Below, piece by piece: positions 1 to 7,856 of a stretch of DNA of 64,000 bases; the stretch's first letter is position 1; the number at the start of each line of letters is the position of its first letter. The translations under genes were made by a program, and so were the position numbers. The notes under the pieces were generated by a model. That model worked only from the letters and a program-made list of their open reading frames with translations. It did no database searches and had not been told where the DNA came from. Location: assembly GCA_035649635.1 (NCBI GenBank), contig DASRJE010000031.1, positions 47,678-111,677 on the forward strand. The letters are read 5' to 3'. This stretch comes from Gp6-AA40 sp035649635. Its GTDB lineage: Bacteria; Acidobacteriota; Vicinamibacteria; Vicinamibacterales; UBA2999.

Positions 1-1
1 C

Positions 2-1426
2 CAGGGGGAGCGCAGCCAAATCATCGGTCTTCCGTTCAACGCATTCGTCGCGGGAGCAGACAAGCCGAGGTTTGCCGAACATCTGCGACAGCTTCGAGAG
101 ATGCCGGAATCGAGGGCGAGCGTCGAACTGACGCTCAATGGGGACGCCCGAAAGCACATTCAGCTCGTGACCCGGCCTCATGCCGTGGGCACCGACAAGG
201 CCGGGCTATTGACTGCCCTCATCGACATCACCGACCGAAGACGTCTCGAGCTGGAACGTCACGACGCAGAAGAGACGAGAGACAAGCTGACTCGCGACCG
301 GGAACTCGCGCGTGCTCGTGCCGATGCCAAGGATCACTTCCTGGCCATGCTCAGTCACGAGCTGCGGACGCCGTTGACGCCCATCATGGCGACGATGACC
401 GACGACCGGCTGGTCTCTCTCGCACCGGAGCCGCTGCTTGCCGCGCTGCACACCGCGCGCCGCAATCTCGACCTCGAGGTGCGTCTCATCGATGACCTTC
501 TCGATTTCACGAGAATCTCACGAGACCGTCTGGTTCTGGCGACCGAACGCGTGGATGTCCATGAGGTTCTGCACGACGTGGTGGAGATGCTCGATCACGA
601 GTTCCGGCTGCACGGGGTCCATGTCGCGACCGCGCTCGATGCGCCGAGGCAGTGGGTCATTGGCGATCCGACGCGGCTGCGGCAGGTGTTCTGGAATCTC
701 ATGGGCAATGCCATCAAGTTCTCCAGTTGGGGGGGAACGGTCACCGTCAGCTCCTCAGACGCCGCCGACGCGACTCTTCAAGTCACTATCCGCGACACCG
801 GCGAGGGAATGGACGAACAGGTGGTCAACTCAATCAATGAAGGCGGCACCGTCGAGGCGCCGGTCATGTCCGCCACCGGACTCGGTCTGGGCCTGGCGAT
901 TTGTCGGGGCGTGATCAAAGCGCACAAGGGGGCGCTGCACGCCCACAGCAGTGGACGCGGACACGGGAGTACATTCGTAGTCCAAATTCCGCTCGCCGCG
1001 CACCTGGAGCAATGGGCGCAGCCGAGAACATCGTCAGCACCAGCCAATGGCGAGCAATCGAGGCCTCGACGCATCCTTCTTGTCGAAGATCATCCGGACA
1101 GCGCTGATACGCTTTCGCAGCTCCTCGCCTTTCACGACTACGAGGTAAGCGTCGCGCGCACGATGCAGGAAGCGATTGACGTCGCCGATCATGGGCTGTT
1201 CGATCTGCTGATCAGCGACATCCGATTGCCCGATGGCAGCGGCCTCGATCTGATGCGCCGATTGCGGTCGAATCGCCCGATTCGAGGGATCGCGATCAGT
1301 GGATTCGGCACCGAGCAGGATCAGCGTCGCAGCCGTGAAGCCGGATACGAGACGCACCTCACCAAGCCGGTCGACTTCAATGTGCTGCTCGGCGCGATTG
1401 AACGAGTCGCCGCGAGCGGTGCCTGA
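2..1426 (+). CDS. Hybrid sensor histidine kinase with receiver domain (5' truncated)
   Basis: The frame is open from the window edge, so the N-terminus is missing. The visible 474 residues begin in the end of a PAS domain. A HisKA dimerisation domain follows with the phosphoacceptor His in FLAMLSHELRTPLTPI, then an HATPase_c domain (N-box NLMGNAIKFSS, G-boxes DTGEGMDEQ and GLGLGLAI), then a C-terminal receiver (RRILLVEDHPD, phosphoacceptor Asp in LLISDIRLPDGSG, conserved Lys in THLTKPVD). The F-box between the ATPase G-boxes is poorly conserved. It should autophosphorylate and pass phosphate to its own receiver; the signal is unknown. It ends 35 bp before the convergent gas-vesicle operon, so a link to that operon is only positional. 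Confidence 0.93.
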   Translation, partial: QGERSQIIGLPFNAFVAGADKPRFAEHLRQLREMPESRASVELTLNGDARKHIQLVTRPHAVGTDKAGLLTALIDITDRRRLELERHDAEETRDKLTRDRELARARADAKDHFLAMLSHELRTPLTPIMATMTDDRLVSLAPEPLLAALHTARRNLDLEVRLIDDLLDFTRISRDRLVLATERVDVHEVLHDVVEMLDHEFRLHGVHVATALDAPRQWVIGDPTRLRQVFWNLMGNAIKFSSWGGTVTVSSSDAADATLQVTIRDTGEGMDEQVVNSINEGGTVEAPVMSATGLGLGLAICRGVIKAHKGALHAHSSGRGHGSTFVVQIPLAAHLEQWAQPRTSSAPANGEQSRPRRILLVEDHPDSADTLSQLLAFHDYEVSVARTMQEAIDVADHGLFDLLISDIRLPDGSGLDLMRRLRSNRPIRGIAISGFGTEQDQRRSREAGYETHLTKPVDFNVLLGAIERVAASGA

Positions 1427-1461
1427 GCAGGTCAGACCCCTTCACACTTTGGCACTCGCGT

Positions 1462-2091
1462 TCATCTCAGCGTGCCCAGCGGCCCCAGGTCCAGATTGAG
1501 ATCGGCCGGGTCAAGCCCGTGACGTTCGGCGAGCTCATGAACGGTCGCCTCGAGCCGCATGAGGGCAGCGCCGAGTCGCTCGATTTCTTCCGGCGTCAAC
1601 GTCCGTTCGCGTACGCGCCTCACCGCCTGGCGCTCGAGTAACTGGCGCACGAATTCGACGAGCGTCAGGACGAGCCTGATCACCGAACGACTGGCCTCGT
1701 CCGGAGCAGACGCCGTGGAAGCAGCTACGAGCGCTTCCTTCGACGGCAAGGATCGCTGAGCCTCTGCGCGCGCGGGTGGTGATTCGAGCGCTATCGTGCG
1801 GCTCGATGATTGGGATCGACCAGGCGCGCACGCGCGGGCACGGATCTGGGCGCGACCGCCTTTCTGTGGAAAGACACGGTCCGCCGCTGCGAGCAGCGCG
1901 CCGGCGCGAAGGTAAATGAGATCGATATCGGCGAGGCCGAGCACGACTTCGGTATCCAGCGCCAATCCTTTGTCGATCAGATTGTCGACGACATCGAGCA
2001 GCGACTGCGATCGGACCGCAGCCGGGCTCGCCTTCCGTCGTCGCCGGCCCTGGTCAGCCGCGATCGTGCGAGGCACCTGAGCGGCGGCCAT
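1462..2091 (-). CDS. GvpS-GvpK fusion, gas vesicle accessory protein
   Basis: This 209-residue protein joins two gas-vesicle families. Residues about 28-72 are a GvpA/J/S-type domain (SLLDVVDNLIDKGLALDTEV, then LADIDLIYLRAGALLAA). After a low-complexity Ala/Ser/Arg linker, residues about 140-209 match GvpK (VRQLLERQAVRRV, LTPEEIERLGAALMRLE, DLNLDLGPLGTL). In Bacillus megaterium the order is gvpF-G-L-S-K with S and K as separate genes; here they are one ORF at the same relative place. The start overlaps the end of gvpL by 38 nt, as expected for translational coupling. It is the last gene of the operon. The family assignments are firm; the role of the fusion is inference. Confidence 0.88.
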   Translation of the reverse strand: MAAAQVPRTIAADQGRRRRKASPAAVRSQSLLDVVDNLIDKGLALDTEVVLGLADIDLIYLRAGALLAAADRVFPQKGGRAQIRARACAPGRSQSSSRTIALESPPARAEAQRSLPSKEALVAASTASAPDEASRSVIRLVLTLVEFVRQLLERQAVRRVRERTLTPEEIERLGAALMRLEATVHELAERHGLDPADLNLDLGPLGTLR

Positions 2092-2878
2092 CGAGGCTCA
2101 CGAAGCTATATGGAGGCCAGGGACCGGTCAGCGACACGCGGCACCCCACCGGAGCGAGACGCGGCGCCCATTGGCGAACGACGTTCCCGAGGTCGTGTTC
2201 ACGCTCGCGGCTGACGAGGAGCGCTCCGTCATAGAGGACATGTGCGGCCTCGGACGGGCGTTGCACGACCTGATCGGCGTATTCATTCAACGCCGCGATC
2301 AGTGCCCTGGCGACTCGTCGAGCGTCCGCTGATGCGGACGCCGCGCCCGCGCGCCAGCGGGAAGACTGCGCCGCGCGTTCCATCAAGTACGACGTCCCGC
2401 TGCGCGATATCGGCCTGTTCTTCGGTCTTCGCGCCTGCGCCACGGCAGCCACGCGGACGACCCACTCGCGGCGGTCGTTCACGCGATCGAGCGCACGCTC
2501 GATGCGCGCTCGCAGTCGCGTGACTTCCGCGATGGCCCGGTCGTCCGATCGAAACAACGTAAGCAGACGAAACGGCGCCACCCCACGTCCGTGCGCAGCG
2601 CGAGCGATCACTTCATGATGCGCGACACCACATTCCGCCAGCCATTCAACATCTGACAACCTTCGGGCCAGGCCACTCTCGTACTCCTTGCCTGGAACCG
2701 TCGAGACAATCACCCACAACCCATTGCCGAGATCCAATGCGCGGGGCGAACCACCTCGCGGCATCCGGGGCCAGCGCGCCGTCACCGGACGCGACCGCGC
2801 GCGCACGGCGCAGTGTGCGTAAATCAGATCGGTCGTCGGTTTCTCACCGGTCCGCGTCGCCGAGATCTGCAACGACAT
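2054..2878 (-). CDS. gvpL: Gas vesicle protein GvpL (GvpL/GvpF family)
   Basis: The 274-residue protein belongs to the GvpL/GvpF family, accessory proteins needed for gas-vesicle assembly. The C-terminus carries the signature LTGPWPPYSFVSL, closer to GvpL than to GvpF, which ends in NFVNIRLK. The N-terminal half (LIYAHCAVRA, GNGLWVIVSTVPG) matches the family's first alpha/beta domain. The frame stays open upstream to 3187, but that part overlaps gvpG and reads as Arg/Ser-rich shadow sequence. I chose ATG 2878 because GGAGG lies 7 nt upstream and the family similarity begins there. It overlaps gvpG by 35 nt and the gvpS-gvpK fusion by 38 nt. Confidence 0.9.
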   Translation of the reverse strand: MSLQISATRTGEKPTTDLIYAHCAVRARSRPVTARWPRMPRGGSPRALDLGNGLWVIVSTVPGKEYESGLARRLSDVEWLAECGVAHHEVIARAAHGRGVAPFRLLTLFRSDDRAIAEVTRLRARIERALDRVNDRREWVVRVAAVAQARRPKNRPISRSGTSYLMERAAQSSRWRAGAASASADARRVARALIAALNEYADQVVQRPSEAAHVLYDGALLVSREREHDLGNVVRQWAPRLAPVGCRVSLTGPWPPYSFVSLDGRRSGASHDRG

Positions 2879-3134
2879 CGACACCCTCCAGATCCTCCGT
2901 CGACAGCACCACCCCGCTGCTCTCGGGATGCAGCTCGCGCAGGCGCGCCAGGATCTCGCGCTCGCGCACGGCGAGCTCCTCTTCGGCGATCTCCCCGTTC
3001 TCGAACGCGAGCTGTGCCTCGAGCAGCATCCCTCGCCACCGCTCCGGGTCGTGCATCTCGCGATTGGCAACGTCGGCGATCTTCTCGAGCACGAACCGCA
3101 GCCCGCCGACGAAGAGAGAGTCGAGGACGAACAT
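2844..3134 (-). CDS. gvpG: Gas vesicle protein GvpG
   Basis: The 96-residue protein matches the small GvpG family. It has a hydrophobic N-terminus (MFVLDSLFVGGLRFVLEKIA) and a charged helical middle (QLAFENGEIAEEELAVRERE) that probably forms a coiled coil. GvpG is an accessory factor for gas-vesicle assembly and typically sits between gvpF and gvpL, as here. The ATG follows the gvpF stop by one base. The C-terminal extension (EDLEGVDVVADLGDADR) overlaps the start of gvpL. Confidence 0.92.
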   Translation of the reverse strand: MFVLDSLFVGGLRFVLEKIADVANREMHDPERWRGMLLEAQLAFENGEIAEEELAVREREILARLRELHPESSGVVLSTEDLEGVDVVADLGDADR

Positions 3135-3135
3135 G

Positions 3136-4041
3136 TCAGGCGCGCTCCAGCTTCAAGCGGATGTTGACGAAGTTGTAGGGCGGCCACGGCCCCGTGTACT
3201 TGAAGGTCAGCTTGTCGTAGCGCGCGCCGAGCGCCTTGACGCAGCGATCAAATTCGCGCTCGTCCCGCCGATTGACGAGGAAGGCGGCATTGAGAATCAT
3301 GCGCTCGCCGATCAGCTTGTTCGAGCGTGCCGCGACCGATGCCCCGCGCAGTGCCGCGAACGTATCGGCGACATATTGCTCGGACTTCGCCTGAAGCGCG
3401 GCATCGACCAATCGGCCGTACTGCATGCGCGCGAAATACGTCGACCCCTTATGCGCCTGCAGCTCCGCTTTCACTCGGCGAATGTCCTCGTCCTCCTGCT
3501 CGATCTCGCGGATGATGGCATCGCGATCCCAGACCACCTTCAAACCGAATTCGAGCTTGGCCTCCATCTTGTTGAGGACATCCGAAAACGCGTCTGACGC
3601 TGACCGCAACAGCTCCACGACATCGTCGTGAGTCTTGAAGACGGTCCCGAACGACATCGGCAGAACCGTGTGCCGTTTCATCACCGTCTCATTGACGCGC
3701 TGATGCGCGAGCACGTTGTCGCGCGTCGGATCGAGGACCTCGAGTGGCGCGTCTGAGACGACGGCCGCGAGATCGCCGCGCGCGATCGTGTACACATCAG
3801 CGGGATCGGAGCCGAGACCGATCGGCCCGTACGCGATCGGTTCGGCCGAGCGAATGATGCAATAGACGTACTGCCCCGCTCCCCGGCGGCGCGCCTGATC
3901 GCGCGTGACTTCGATCGGTGGCGCCGCACGGCGCCGCACCGACTTGGCCACGGCGTTGGTCTTCAGCGATCGACCGATCGCCGCCCGTCTCGCGACGCTC
4001 TCGTTCGCGCGTGCCTGTGCGTCTCTTTCCTTCAGTCTCAC
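3136..4041 (-). CDS. gvpF: Gas vesicle protein GvpF (GvpL/GvpF family)
   Basis: The 301-residue protein is a gas-vesicle assembly accessory protein. The family region starts at about residue 57 (QYVYCIIRSAEPIAYGPIGL), continues through TVLPMSFGTVFKTHDDV, and ends in the GvpF signature YTGPWPPYNFVNIRLKLE. About 55 residues rich in Arg and Ala precede it, an N-terminal extension not usual for GvpF. The GTG start overlaps the TGA of the upstream histidine kinase by 4 nt, so kinase and GvpF are probably translated together. If translation instead began internally, the extension would be artefactual, but no good ATG was found before the family region. Confidence 0.92.
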   Translation of the reverse strand: MRLKERDAQARANESVARRAAIGRSLKTNAVAKSVRRRAAPPIEVTRDQARRRGAGQYVYCIIRSAEPIAYGPIGLGSDPADVYTIARGDLAAVVSDAPLEVLDPTRDNVLAHQRVNETVMKRHTVLPMSFGTVFKTHDDVVELLRSASDAFSDVLNKMEAKLEFGLKVVWDRDAIIREIEQEDEDIRRVKAELQAHKGSTYFARMQYGRLVDAALQAKSEQYVADTFAALRGASVAARSNKLIGERMILNAAFLVNRRDEREFDRCVKALGARYDKLTFKYTGPWPPYNFVNIRLKLERA

Positions 4042-6200
4042 GATTGCGCTCCGTCATTCGCAGCGCCCACGCCAGCGAGCGCGCGCCCCGTCGCACGCTC
4101 GGTCACGTCGGGCATGATCAATCTCTGGGGCTCGAGCGGCAGCGAGAGGACAAAGGTCGACCCCATACCGGGAGTGCTGTCGACGTTCACGTCGCCGCCG
4201 AGGAGCCTGGCCAGGCGGCGAGAGATGGCAAGCCCCAGTCCGGTGCCGGCCGACACGCGGCCCGTTGGTCCCGCCTGCTCGAATGCCTCGAAGATGCGTT
4301 CGCGGTCGCTCACGGCGATCCCGGAACCGGTGTCGTGAACGGCAATGCGCCACGGTCCCGGCGCGGCCTCGACCGTCGCTTCGATTCGAATGGTCCCCGT
4401 GGCGGTGAACTTGAGCGCGTTCGACAACAGGTTCACCAGGACCTGTTTGACTTTCTGTCGATCGCTTCTGAGAGGCGGCAGTTCGTCAGATACCTGACAC
4501 AGCACCGGAACCGACGAGGCGTTGATGACCGTCTCCAATTCGTCCAGTACCTCGCGGACGAGCGGCTCCACGGCGAACGTCGTCAATTCGACCACGATTT
4601 GATCGGCCTCGATGCGGGATATATCGAGCACGTTGTTGATCAGCGCCGCGAGGTTCCGGCTGTTCGAATCGACCTTGCTCACCATTCGGCGATGCTCGGG
4701 GTTCAGCGTGCCGCCCATGTTCTGCAGCAGCATCCAGGTGTAACCAAGGATCGCGTTGAGCGGCGTCCGGAACTCGTGTGAAATGCTCGCGAGAAATCTC
4801 GACTTGGCCGCGGACGCGTGTTCGAGCGCCAGGGCCTGACGACGAAGCAACTCGTTTTGCGTCGCCAGCTCGGTGGTCGCCGCGCTCACTCGCGCCTCGA
4901 GCTGACCGGAAGCGAGCTTCAGCTCGGCGTACAACCGCTCCCGCTCAACGGCCTCGGTCAGATCGTGCAGGACTGTGACGACCGACGCCAACTCCGACCG
5001 GCCGGCTGGAACACTGGCAGCCACCGCCTCCATGGGGATCGCACGATCGGTCTGCGGGTCGGTCAGTGTCAGCCGCTCGCGGACTCGATCCGCGCTCCCG
5101 CTCATCAGCAGCCCCACGAACGACGAGAACCGCGCCACGTTGGCATGCGCGCCGCGAAGCGCCTGCGGGGCATGGTCGGCCGGCGCAAAAAGCAGTTCGG
5201 CCGGACGATTCGTCATCAGGATCTTGCCGGCAGCGTTGCTGACGATGATGGGATCCACGACCGAGTGAATGACCTGCTCGATCCGCCGGCGCTCCGCACG
5301 AGCCTGCGCTTCGGCCGCGCGCAGGCGCTTGTAGTTGTCTTCGATCTCTCTCGTTGCCCGGCCCAGATCGGTGACGTTGCGCAGGACGGAGACAAACGCG
5401 CTCTGCCCGCGTTCGGCCTCGAGCGGGGTCGTCAGGAGCTCGAACAACAGATCCGACCCGTCGTCCGGGTCGACGAGGATGACTTCCCGGGCGCTGAAGC
5501 CGCCATCGACAGAGGCACCGGCGAGCGCTGACGAGAAGTGCAGGTTGTTCAATTCGATCGCATGACGACGCCCTGCGCTCGTGTCTTCAGACCACGACAG
5601 CAACTGCTCGGCTCGCGTGTTGCCCATGAGCAGCTTGCCCTGCTGGTCGGTCAGCAGGATGGGGTCGCTGACGGCGTTGATGACGGAAAACAGTAGCCGG
5701 CGTTCACGATCGAGGCCGCGATCGCTGAAGGCGTGCCGCGATCGCAGCCGGCCAAGCTTGGCGCTGAGGACGCGCACGAACCATGTCAGGGTGCGATCGG
5801 GACGCTCGCTGGTTCCCTCGACGAGCAGCAGGCCGAGAGCAGGTCGCTGTCGGCCGAGACGCATCGGGATCGCGTGAAATGGGCGGCTGCCCAGTGGTGT
5901 ATCGGGTCGCGAGCGGCCCGGACCGAACCACACCGGCCGGCAGTCGCGTGCTGCTCGCGACAGGCGGTCGCGCCCTTTTGCCAGATCGATCTGGAACGCA
6001 CCGGTGCGCGCCGGTGAGATGCCGATGCCGGCAACGCCCCAGAGCTGCGAATCACCCCCGACCGACGCCGCGCACAACGCGCGGGTCACCCCTGCGTGAG
6101 TTCCCAGCCACTCGAGGCCGTACTGTGCACACGCGGCGACATCCTCGCTGCCGAGGAGAAACTCCGTCAGCGCCAGCCTGGAGTCCGCAGTGATGGGCAT
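4038..6200 (-). CDS. PAS-domain sensor histidine kinase inside the gas-vesicle operon
   Basis: The 720-residue protein has no clear membrane segment, so it is probably cytoplasmic. Residues about 1-160 look GAF-like, with PAS domains at about 170-290 and 308-420. A coiled coil (ELKLASGQLEARVSAATTEL) leads into HisKA, with the phosphoacceptor His at about 475 (FLASISHEFRTPLNAILGY). HATPase_c follows (LVNLLSNALKFTATG, DTGSGIA, IFEAFEQ, GTGLGLAI). There is no receiver domain. It lies between gvpA (32 nt upstream) and gvpF (4-nt overlap), where many operons carry gvpN. The single-domain receiver at the head of the operon is its likely partner. Family assignment is firm; control of flotation is inference from position. 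Confidence 0.95.
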   Translation of the reverse strand: MPITADSRLALTEFLLGSEDVAACAQYGLEWLGTHAGVTRALCAASVGGDSQLWGVAGIGISPARTGAFQIDLAKGRDRLSRAARDCRPVWFGPGRSRPDTPLGSRPFHAIPMRLGRQRPALGLLLVEGTSERPDRTLTWFVRVLSAKLGRLRSRHAFSDRGLDRERRLLFSVINAVSDPILLTDQQGKLLMGNTRAEQLLSWSEDTSAGRRHAIELNNLHFSSALAGASVDGGFSAREVILVDPDDGSDLLFELLTTPLEAERGQSAFVSVLRNVTDLGRATREIEDNYKRLRAAEAQARAERRRIEQVIHSVVDPIIVSNAAGKILMTNRPAELLFAPADHAPQALRGAHANVARFSSFVGLLMSGSADRVRERLTLTDPQTDRAIPMEAVAASVPAGRSELASVVTVLHDLTEAVERERLYAELKLASGQLEARVSAATTELATQNELLRRQALALEHASAAKSRFLASISHEFRTPLNAILGYTWMLLQNMGGTLNPEHRRMVSKVDSNSRNLAALINNVLDISRIEADQIVVELTTFAVEPLVREVLDELETVINASSVPVLCQVSDELPPLRSDRQKVKQVLVNLLSNALKFTATGTIRIEATVEAAPGPWRIAVHDTGSGIAVSDRERIFEAFEQAGPTGRVSAGTGLGLAISRRLARLLGGDVNVDSTPGMGSTFVLSLPLEPQRLIMPDVTERATGRALAGVGAANDGAQS

Positions 6201-6232
6201 ACGATGAATTGCGATGACGTCATACGCTGGAC

Positions 6233-6538
6233 CTACCCTCGCACCCGGACTCGACGGCGGGTCACGTCAGTCGGCACTCGAACGACAGTCTTCGCGGTCG
6301 TGACCTCCAGGGCTTGCGGCACGAGCAGCGATCTCGAGGCCGGTGGAACCTGCGAGACCACCTCCGCATATTTGAGGTACGTATCGATGGAGGCCACCAC
6401 GACCCGGGCCTCGACGGTGATCAGGTCGATGCCGACCAGCGACACGCGCACCCACGCGTCGATCACGATCCCCTTATCGAGTACGCGATCGAGCACGTCG
6501 ACGAGGCTTGTTCCACTGGCGGCACGTTCGACCGGCAT
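6233..6538 (-). CDS. gvpA: Gas vesicle structural protein GvpA
   Basis: This is the main shell protein of gas vesicles. The 101-residue product carries the near-invariant GvpA core at residues about 10-60 (DRVLDKGIVIDAWVRVSLVG, then ARVVVASIDTYLKYAE). Typical GvpA is about 70-75 residues; this one adds roughly 30 residues ending in the basic stretch VTRRRVRVRG. The start ATG has GGGAG 9 nt upstream, one of the better ribosome-binding sites in the operon. It sits 20 nt after gvpJ and 32 nt before the kinase. The long tail is the only odd point. Confidence 0.96.
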   Translation of the reverse strand: MPVERAASGTSLVDVLDRVLDKGIVIDAWVRVSLVGIDLITVEARVVVASIDTYLKYAEVVSQVPPASRSLLVPQALEVTTAKTVVRVPTDVTRRRVRVRG

Positions 6539-6558
6539 GTCCTTGCTCTCCCTTCACA

Positions 6559-6915
6559 TCACTTGACGGCGCGGGTGACGGCGCGGCGCTCGCGCGTGCT
6601 TCGCGGTGGCCGCGCACGGTTGTTCTGCAGCAGTTGTCGCTCGAGCATCTGGACGCGCGCCTCGAGCGCGTGGTCACTCTCGCGCGGCGGGCGGCCTGGC
6701 GAGAGGTGGCGATCGTGCGTCCACCAGTCGAGTCCCATTTCCCGGGCCTTGTCGAGCGAGCAGACAATCAGGCGAATCCGGATCGTGAGGAGCTCGACTT
6801 CGGCCAGCGAGATCTTGATGTCTCCGCCGACGAACAGTCCCTTGTCGAGCACGCGGTCGAGTACTTCAACCAGTCCGGCCGTCTGAGGACGAGTGAGATC
6901 GGAAGGCATGGGCAC
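6559..6915 (-). CDS. gvpJ: Gas vesicle protein GvpJ
   Basis: The 118-residue protein is a GvpA paralogue. It matches GvpJ through the core (VEVLDRVLDKGLFVGGDIKI, VELLTIRIRLIVCSLDKA) and the diagnostic continuation REMGLDWWTHDRHLSP, followed by a helical tail (ALEARVQMLERQLL). GvpJ is a minor shell or nucleation component. The reading frame offers GTG 6915 and ATG 6909; the GTG begins just after the stop of the upstream receiver gene. The DWW motif separates it from GvpA and GvpS. Confidence 0.93.
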   Translation of the reverse strand: MPMPSDLTRPQTAGLVEVLDRVLDKGLFVGGDIKISLAEVELLTIRIRLIVCSLDKAREMGLDWWTHDRHLSPGRPPRESDHALEARVQMLERQLLQNNRARPPRSTRERRAVTRAVK

Positions 6916-6916
6916 G

Positions 6917-7321
6917 TCAGGTGGCTTCGGGGAACGCCGTCGCCCGTCCCAGGATGCGGTCGACGGTGCGGATCAGGTCAGGGGGAAGACACGGTTTCGC
7001 GAGAAACGCATCGCACCCCAGGTTGGCGATGCGCTCGCGCTCGTCACTGAGCGCGTGAGCCGTGAGCGCGACAATCGGGACATGTTTCACGCGCGGGTCG
7101 CTCTTCAGTTCCGCTGTGGCCTGCCATCCATCCATGCCAGGTAAGAGCAGATCCATGAGGATGAGATCCGGAGAGGCGGACCGCGCGAGTTCTACCGCCT
7201 CATTGCCGGTCGAAGCCTCGATGACGTCATAACCGGAGGACCGCAGACACGTGGAGTACAGCTCGCGAGCGTCGTCGAAGTCCTCGACGAGAAGAATCCT
7301 GAAGCGATCGAGATTGCTCAT
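6917..7321 (-). CDS. Single-domain response regulator heading the gas-vesicle operon
   Basis: The 134-residue protein is a stand-alone receiver domain. It shows the acidic pocket (RILLVEDFDD), the phosphoacceptor Asp in LILMDLLLPGMDGW, the conserved Thr (VALTAHA) and the conserved Lys (AFLAKPC). There is no DNA-binding output domain, so it acts by protein contact or as a phosphorelay carrier. It is the first gene of the operon and its stop lies one base before the GTG of gvpJ. The histidine kinase further down the operon is the obvious partner. Confidence 0.95.
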   Translation of the reverse strand: MSNLDRFRILLVEDFDDARELYSTCLRSSGYDVIEASTGNEAVELARSASPDLILMDLLLPGMDGWQATAELKSDPRVKHVPIVALTAHALSDERERIANLGCDAFLAKPCLPPDLIRTVDRILGRATAFPEAT

Positions 7322-7490
7322 GCGGTGAGAGCGGTTGGTCCGGCGTTACGACCGCCAGATCCCTCGCGGCGTCATGCACGAGTCTGGCCAAGTGTCGAGG
7401 CCACGCCGCTCCTATTCAACCTCGACTATTTCGAGTGCGCTCGCAGCCCTGAAAAAGTCGGTACGTTCTTCGCTTGCGCGGCTGCGCAGA

Positions 7491-7856
7491 ATGGGCAGAA
7501 GACGTGTGCTCGTCGTCGAAGACAACCAGGATGCAGGCGAGATGTACCGGATGTTGATCGAGCTCAATGGGCATGAGGCTCTGATCGCTGAGAACGGCGT
7601 GCTCGGCCTCGAAATGCTGAAGACGGCCCATCCCGACATCGCCCTGGTCGACATCGGCCTGCCCGGCATGGACGGTTACGAGGTCGCTCGTCGTTTCAGG
7701 GCCGAACCGGATGGAGACCGTGTGCTCCTGGTGGCGGTGACGGGATACGGATCATTGGCGGATCGGGATCGCTCACGACAGGCGGGATTCGACCTGCATT
7801 TATTGAAGCCCGTCGACCCGGAGGCGCTGAAGTCGCTACTGGACGGCGCCACATGA
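7491..7856 (+). CDS. Single-domain response regulator
   Basis: The 121-residue receiver domain starts MGRRRVLVVEDNQDAGEMYR. It carries the phosphoacceptor Asp in IALVDIGLPGMDGYE, a Thr in VAVTGYG, and the conserved Lys in LHLLKPVDPE. The frame is open 52 codons further upstream, but that part has no family similarity, so ATG 7491 is preferred. Its stop overlaps the start of the next kinase gene by 4 nt. It diverges from the gas-vesicle operon, with about 170 bp between the two that should contain both promoters; I could not identify them. Confidence 0.93.
   Translation: MGRRRVLVVEDNQDAGEMYRMLIELNGHEALIAENGVLGLEMLKTAHPDIALVDIGLPGMDGYEVARRFRAEPDGDRVLLVAVTGYGSLADRDRSRQAGFDLHLLKPVDPEALKSLLDGAT

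Noticed and set aside
438..914. 158-codon ORF inside the first kinase
   Set aside because: It is an Arg/Ser-rich out-of-frame shadow of a clear kinase gene, as are most long secondary frames in this GC-rich window.
1427..1461. GGTCAGACCCC sequence after the first kinase as a repeat element
   Set aside because: Only one copy is visible here and no inverted partner lies in the short gap.
2879..3187. N-terminal extension of the GvpL frame
   Set aside because: It overlaps gvpG in another frame, is Arg/Ser/Cys-rich shadow sequence, and ATG 2878 has a good ribosome-binding site.
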